Of a DNA stretch of 64,000 nucleotides, positions 62,026 to 64,000 are shown in pieces. Numbering within the stretch: position 1 is the first letter of the stretch; each line of letters begins with the position of its first letter. The notes under the pieces are model-generated. The model saw only the letters and a list, made by a program, of their open reading frames with translations. It was not told where the DNA came from and searched no databases. Location of the stretch: NCBI GenBank assembly GCA_964631375.1, contig CAZVYQ010000007.1:1-64000 (forward strand), written 5' to 3'. The translations under genes were made by a program, and so were the position numbers. Source of the stretch: JAAYYM01 sp964631375 (GTDB lineage: Bacteria; Bacillota; Clostridia; Lachnospirales; Lachnospiraceae).

Positions 62026-62162
62026 AAAATCAGGGGAGAGTTCTCGTTACGAAGTAATGAGATACCCCTGATAAGAAAATCAGGGGAGAGTTCTCGTTAC
62101 GAAGTAATGAGATACCCCTGATAAGAAAATCAGGGGAGAGTTCTCGTTACGAAGTAATGAGA
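62026..62162 (+). repeat. Three tandem 50-bp hairpin repeats in front of ahcY
   Basis: Copies at 62026-62075 and 62076-62125 are identical; the third (62126-62162) matches for 37 bases and then diverges. In each full copy ATCAGGGG pairs with CCCCTGAT as an outer stem, and CTCGTTAC pairs with GTAATGAG around GAA as an inner stem. The third copy lacks the right outer arm. If transcribed from the weak promoter just upstream they form serial hairpins in the ahcY leader. They do not match a riboswitch I recognise. Confidence 0.9.
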
Positions 62163-62239
62163 CAACCACGATGATAGGTGACCGACCATCGTTTAAAAAT
62201 TCGGCTGAAAATAAAACTTTGAAACCGGAGGAAAAAAAC

Positions 62240-63487
62240 ATGAGTAGTGAAATCAGAGACATCAATTTAGCCGAATCAGGCGAAAGAAAGATCGAGTGGG
62301 TCAAGAGAAACTGTGATCTGCTTCGAACACTTGAGAAGGAATTCTCTGAGACAAAGCCATTTGCAGGCAAAAAGGTAGCACTGTCTGTACATCTGGAAGC
62401 AAAAACAGCATATCTGTGCAAAGTACTTGCAGCAGGAGGAGCAGATATGTATATTACAGGTTCTAACCCATTATCCACACAGGATGATGTAGCAGCAGCA
62501 CTTGTGGCAGCAGGACTTGAGGTACACGCATGGTATGATTGTACACCTGAGGAATACAATACACATATTCGCAATGTATTAAAGGTAGGTCCCAATATTA
62601 TCATTGATGATGGTGGAGATCTTGTGAATATGATGCATACAGAATTCACAGACCTGATTCCGAATGTCATCGGTGGATGTGAGGAAACCACAACAGGTAT
62701 CCTCAGACTGGAGGCAATGAACAGAGACAAAACATTAAAATTCCCTATGGTTAAGGTCAATAACGCAGACTGCAAGCATTTCTTTGATAATCGTTATGGC
62801 ACAGGTCAGTCCGTATGGGATGGAATCAATAGAACCACTAACCTGATTGTAGCAGGCAAGAGAGTTGTTGTAGCAGGCTATGGCTGGTGCGGTAAGGGCG
62901 TTGCCATGAGAGCTAAGGGTCTCGGTGCACGCGTAATCATCACAGAGATTGACCCGGTAAAAGCAATAGAAGCAGTTATGGACGGATTTGACGTTATGCC
63001 TATGAACGAGGCTGCTAAGGTCGGTGATTTCTTCGTAACAGTAACCGGTTGTGACAAGGTTATCGATGCAGAGGATTTTGCAGTGATGAAGGACGGAGCA
63101 ATTCTTTGCAATGCAGGACATTTTGATTGTGAGATCGATATGGCCGGACTTCGTAAGATCGCAGTAGAAACACGTGAAATGCGTAAGAATATCATGGGCT
63201 ACAAGCTTCCGACAGGACAGTGGATCTTTGTCCTCGCCGAAGGACGTCTTGTTAATCTGGCAGCAGGAGACGGACATCCTGCAGAGATCATGGACATGAG
63301 TTTTGCAATTCAGGCTCTCAGCGCAAAATATCTCGTAGAGCACGGCACAGAACTCACAGAGAAACTCATCGACGTTCCTCGCTCCGTAGACAACGACGTA
63401 GCAGTCCGCAAATTAGCCTTTCTTGGCAAGCACATCGACACGCTTACTCCTGAGCAGGAAAAATACCTCAACAGCTCAGCTGTGTAG
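62240..63487 (+). CDS. ahcY: S-adenosylhomocysteine hydrolase
   Basis: 415 residues from ATG 62240, set by GGAGG ten bases upstream; earlier in-frame codons run into the repeat region. It splits S-adenosylhomocysteine to adenosine and homocysteine, relieving product inhibition of methyltransferases. Conserved parts: VHLEAKTAYL near 55, TGSNPLSTQDDVAAAL near 77, the NAD-binding loop VVAGYGWCGKGVAMRAKGLG near 212-231, and CNAGHFDCEID near 295. The length is that of the shorter bacterial and archaeal type. It has a long repeat-bearing leader and its own terminator. Confidence 0.95.
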   Translation: MSSEIRDINLAESGERKIEWVKRNCDLLRTLEKEFSETKPFAGKKVALSVHLEAKTAYLCKVLAAGGADMYITGSNPLSTQDDVAAALVAAGLEVHAWYDCTPEEYNTHIRNVLKVGPNIIIDDGGDLVNMMHTEFTDLIPNVIGGCEETTTGILRLEAMNRDKTLKFPMVKVNNADCKHFFDNRYGTGQSVWDGINRTTNLIVAGKRVVVAGYGWCGKGVAMRAKGLGARVIITEIDPVKAIEAVMDGFDVMPMNEAAKVGDFFVTVTGCDKVIDAEDFAVMKDGAILCNAGHFDCEIDMAGLRKIAVETREMRKNIMGYKLPTGQWIFVLAEGRLVNLAAGDGHPAEIMDMSFAIQALSAKYLVEHGTELTEKLIDVPRSVDNDVAVRKLAFLGKHIDTLTPEQEKYLNSSAV

Positions 63488-63594
63488 GAGATGAATCGGA
63501 GAACTAGTTTTCACAATAAAATGTCTAAATCAGTAAGTCAGGCAGAGCGTGGCAGTACGGTTCTTTGAGGTAAGCCTAAGGAGTTCAAAGACAT

Positions 63595-63631
63595 AAAAAA
63601 ACATGGAAGCACAATCTTCCATGTTTTTTTT
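63595..63631. terminator. Bidirectional terminator between ahcY and prs
   Basis: ACATGGAAG (63601-63609) pairs with CTTCCATGT (63616-63624) around CACAAT, with six As before and a T-run after. It can end both converging transcripts. Confidence 0.9.
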
Positions 63632-63705
63632 ATGGCTGAGAAGGACGACGCGTCAAAAAGAATCACATTGGCATTGTCAGACTGACGTCCGTCCGTTTAC
63701 ACTTT

Positions 63706-64000
63706 CTATAACCCACTTTTGTCCACATGCTCCGCATTGACCTCATGATTCTTATAAGCTGCCACTAGAGTCTGAATCTTCTCACTCGGATTCAACAGAT
63801 CACTGATCGAAGCATCATGATTCAACGTATCGATCAGATAAGCAATATACTTACTCATATCACAGTTAATATAATAAGGTCTCTCCAGAAGCTCCGGCGT
63901 CTGATAAACCAGATTTGTTGTCAATACCTTATCGATAATACCTGTCTCATAAGCCAGGTCAAACTTCTTCAATCCATTTGTAAACAATCCGAACGTGGAA
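63706..64000 (-). CDS. prs: Ribose-phosphate pyrophosphokinase, C-terminal end (partial)
   Basis: The gene enters from the right edge; 98 codons are visible and the frame is open to base 64000, with no in-window start. The fragment reads TFGLFTNGLKKFD and continues with VLTTNLVYQTPELLERPYY and DMSKYIAYLIDTLNHDASIS. This matches the long Prs form of Clostridia, which ends in an IDTLNHD-SIS-LLNP tail. Prs makes phosphoribosyl pyrophosphate for nucleotide, histidine and tryptophan synthesis. It converges on ahcY across the terminator. Confidence 0.85.
   Translation of the reverse strand, partial: STFGLFTNGLKKFDLAYETGIIDKVLTTNLVYQTPELLERPYYINCDMSKYIAYLIDTLNHDASISDLLNPSEKIQTLVAAYKNHEVNAEHVDKSGL

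Noticed and set aside
62026..62162. CRISPR array
   Set aside because: The units abut without spacers, only three copies exist and no cas genes are near.
62026..62162. Known SAH, SAM or guanidine riboswitch
   Set aside because: The nested 8-bp stems with a GAA loop do not match the folds I know; kept as an uncharacterised repeat.
62080..63343. Minus-strand open frames of about 200-230 codons over ahcY and its repeats
   Set aside because: Antisense to ahcY, with no ribosome site or protein motifs.

Overview
The window looks like a chromosomal segment of a low-GC, Gram-positive anaerobe of the Clostridia, most likely Lachnospiraceae. Three things support this: the hprK-glk-murB-rapZ-whiA-HPr gene order, a CIRCE-controlled hrcA-grpE-dnaK-dnaJ operon, and Firmicute-type promoters, LexA box and ECF transporter. 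The genus cannot be fixed from sequence alone. No tRNA, rRNA, insertion sequence, phage or CRISPR array was seen.

Layout. 1-1.3 kb: end of a sugar ABC importer. 1.35-8.2 kb: uvrC, then a carbon-regulation and cell-wall operon (hprK, ROK glucokinase, murB, rapZ, whiA and an HPr paralogue with Glu instead of His15). 8.3-13.5 kb: a NarL/DesK-type two-component system divergent from an ABC-2 exporter and a lipid-kinase-like gene. 13.6-14.2 kb: a cyclophilin. 14.4-38.6 kb: one run of 15 same-strand genes, almost touching, for a surface or secreted glycan. It holds a BcsA-like synthase and a BcsB-like partner, WecB, a degenerate GGDEF protein, a deacetylase-like protein, GT-C-type membrane proteins and a thioredoxin/glycosidase fusion. 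It also holds two tandem copies of an O-acyltransferase module (MBOAT plus SGNH protein) whose SGNH partners carry two LamG-like domains each. 38.7-44.4 kb: a second unit with its own promoter and terminator. It encodes a polyprenyl-phosphate glycosyltransferase, an epimerase, the GDP-D-glycero-D-manno-heptose pathway (GmhA, HddA, and an HddC-GmhB fusion) and a transaldolase that could supply sedoheptulose 7-phosphate. 44.5-47.8 kb: a MacB/FtsX-type ABC transporter whose permease is interrupted by an artificial assembly gap. 47.9-53 kb: heat-shock operon. 53-56.2 kb: an ECF vitamin-type transporter. 56.2-58 kb: a DPM1-like transferase and manC. 58.1-60.8 kb: Hsp20, then an SOS-type pair (SRAP and a Y-family polymerase) behind a LexA box. 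60.9-64 kb: a lipoprotein, three tandem 50-bp hairpin repeats in front of ahcY, and the 3' end of prs.

How the parts fit. The 14-44 kb region reads as one glycan factory. GDP-heptose and WecB-made UDP-ManNAc are candidate sugar donors; GDP-mannose could come from manC at 57 kb. GT2 enzymes would load sugars on polyprenyl phosphate for GT-C enzymes outside the membrane, a BcsA/BcsB-like complex would extrude a chain, and the duplicated MBOAT/SGNH-LamG modules would acylate it. This last arrangement is the best candidate for a poorly described system in the window.
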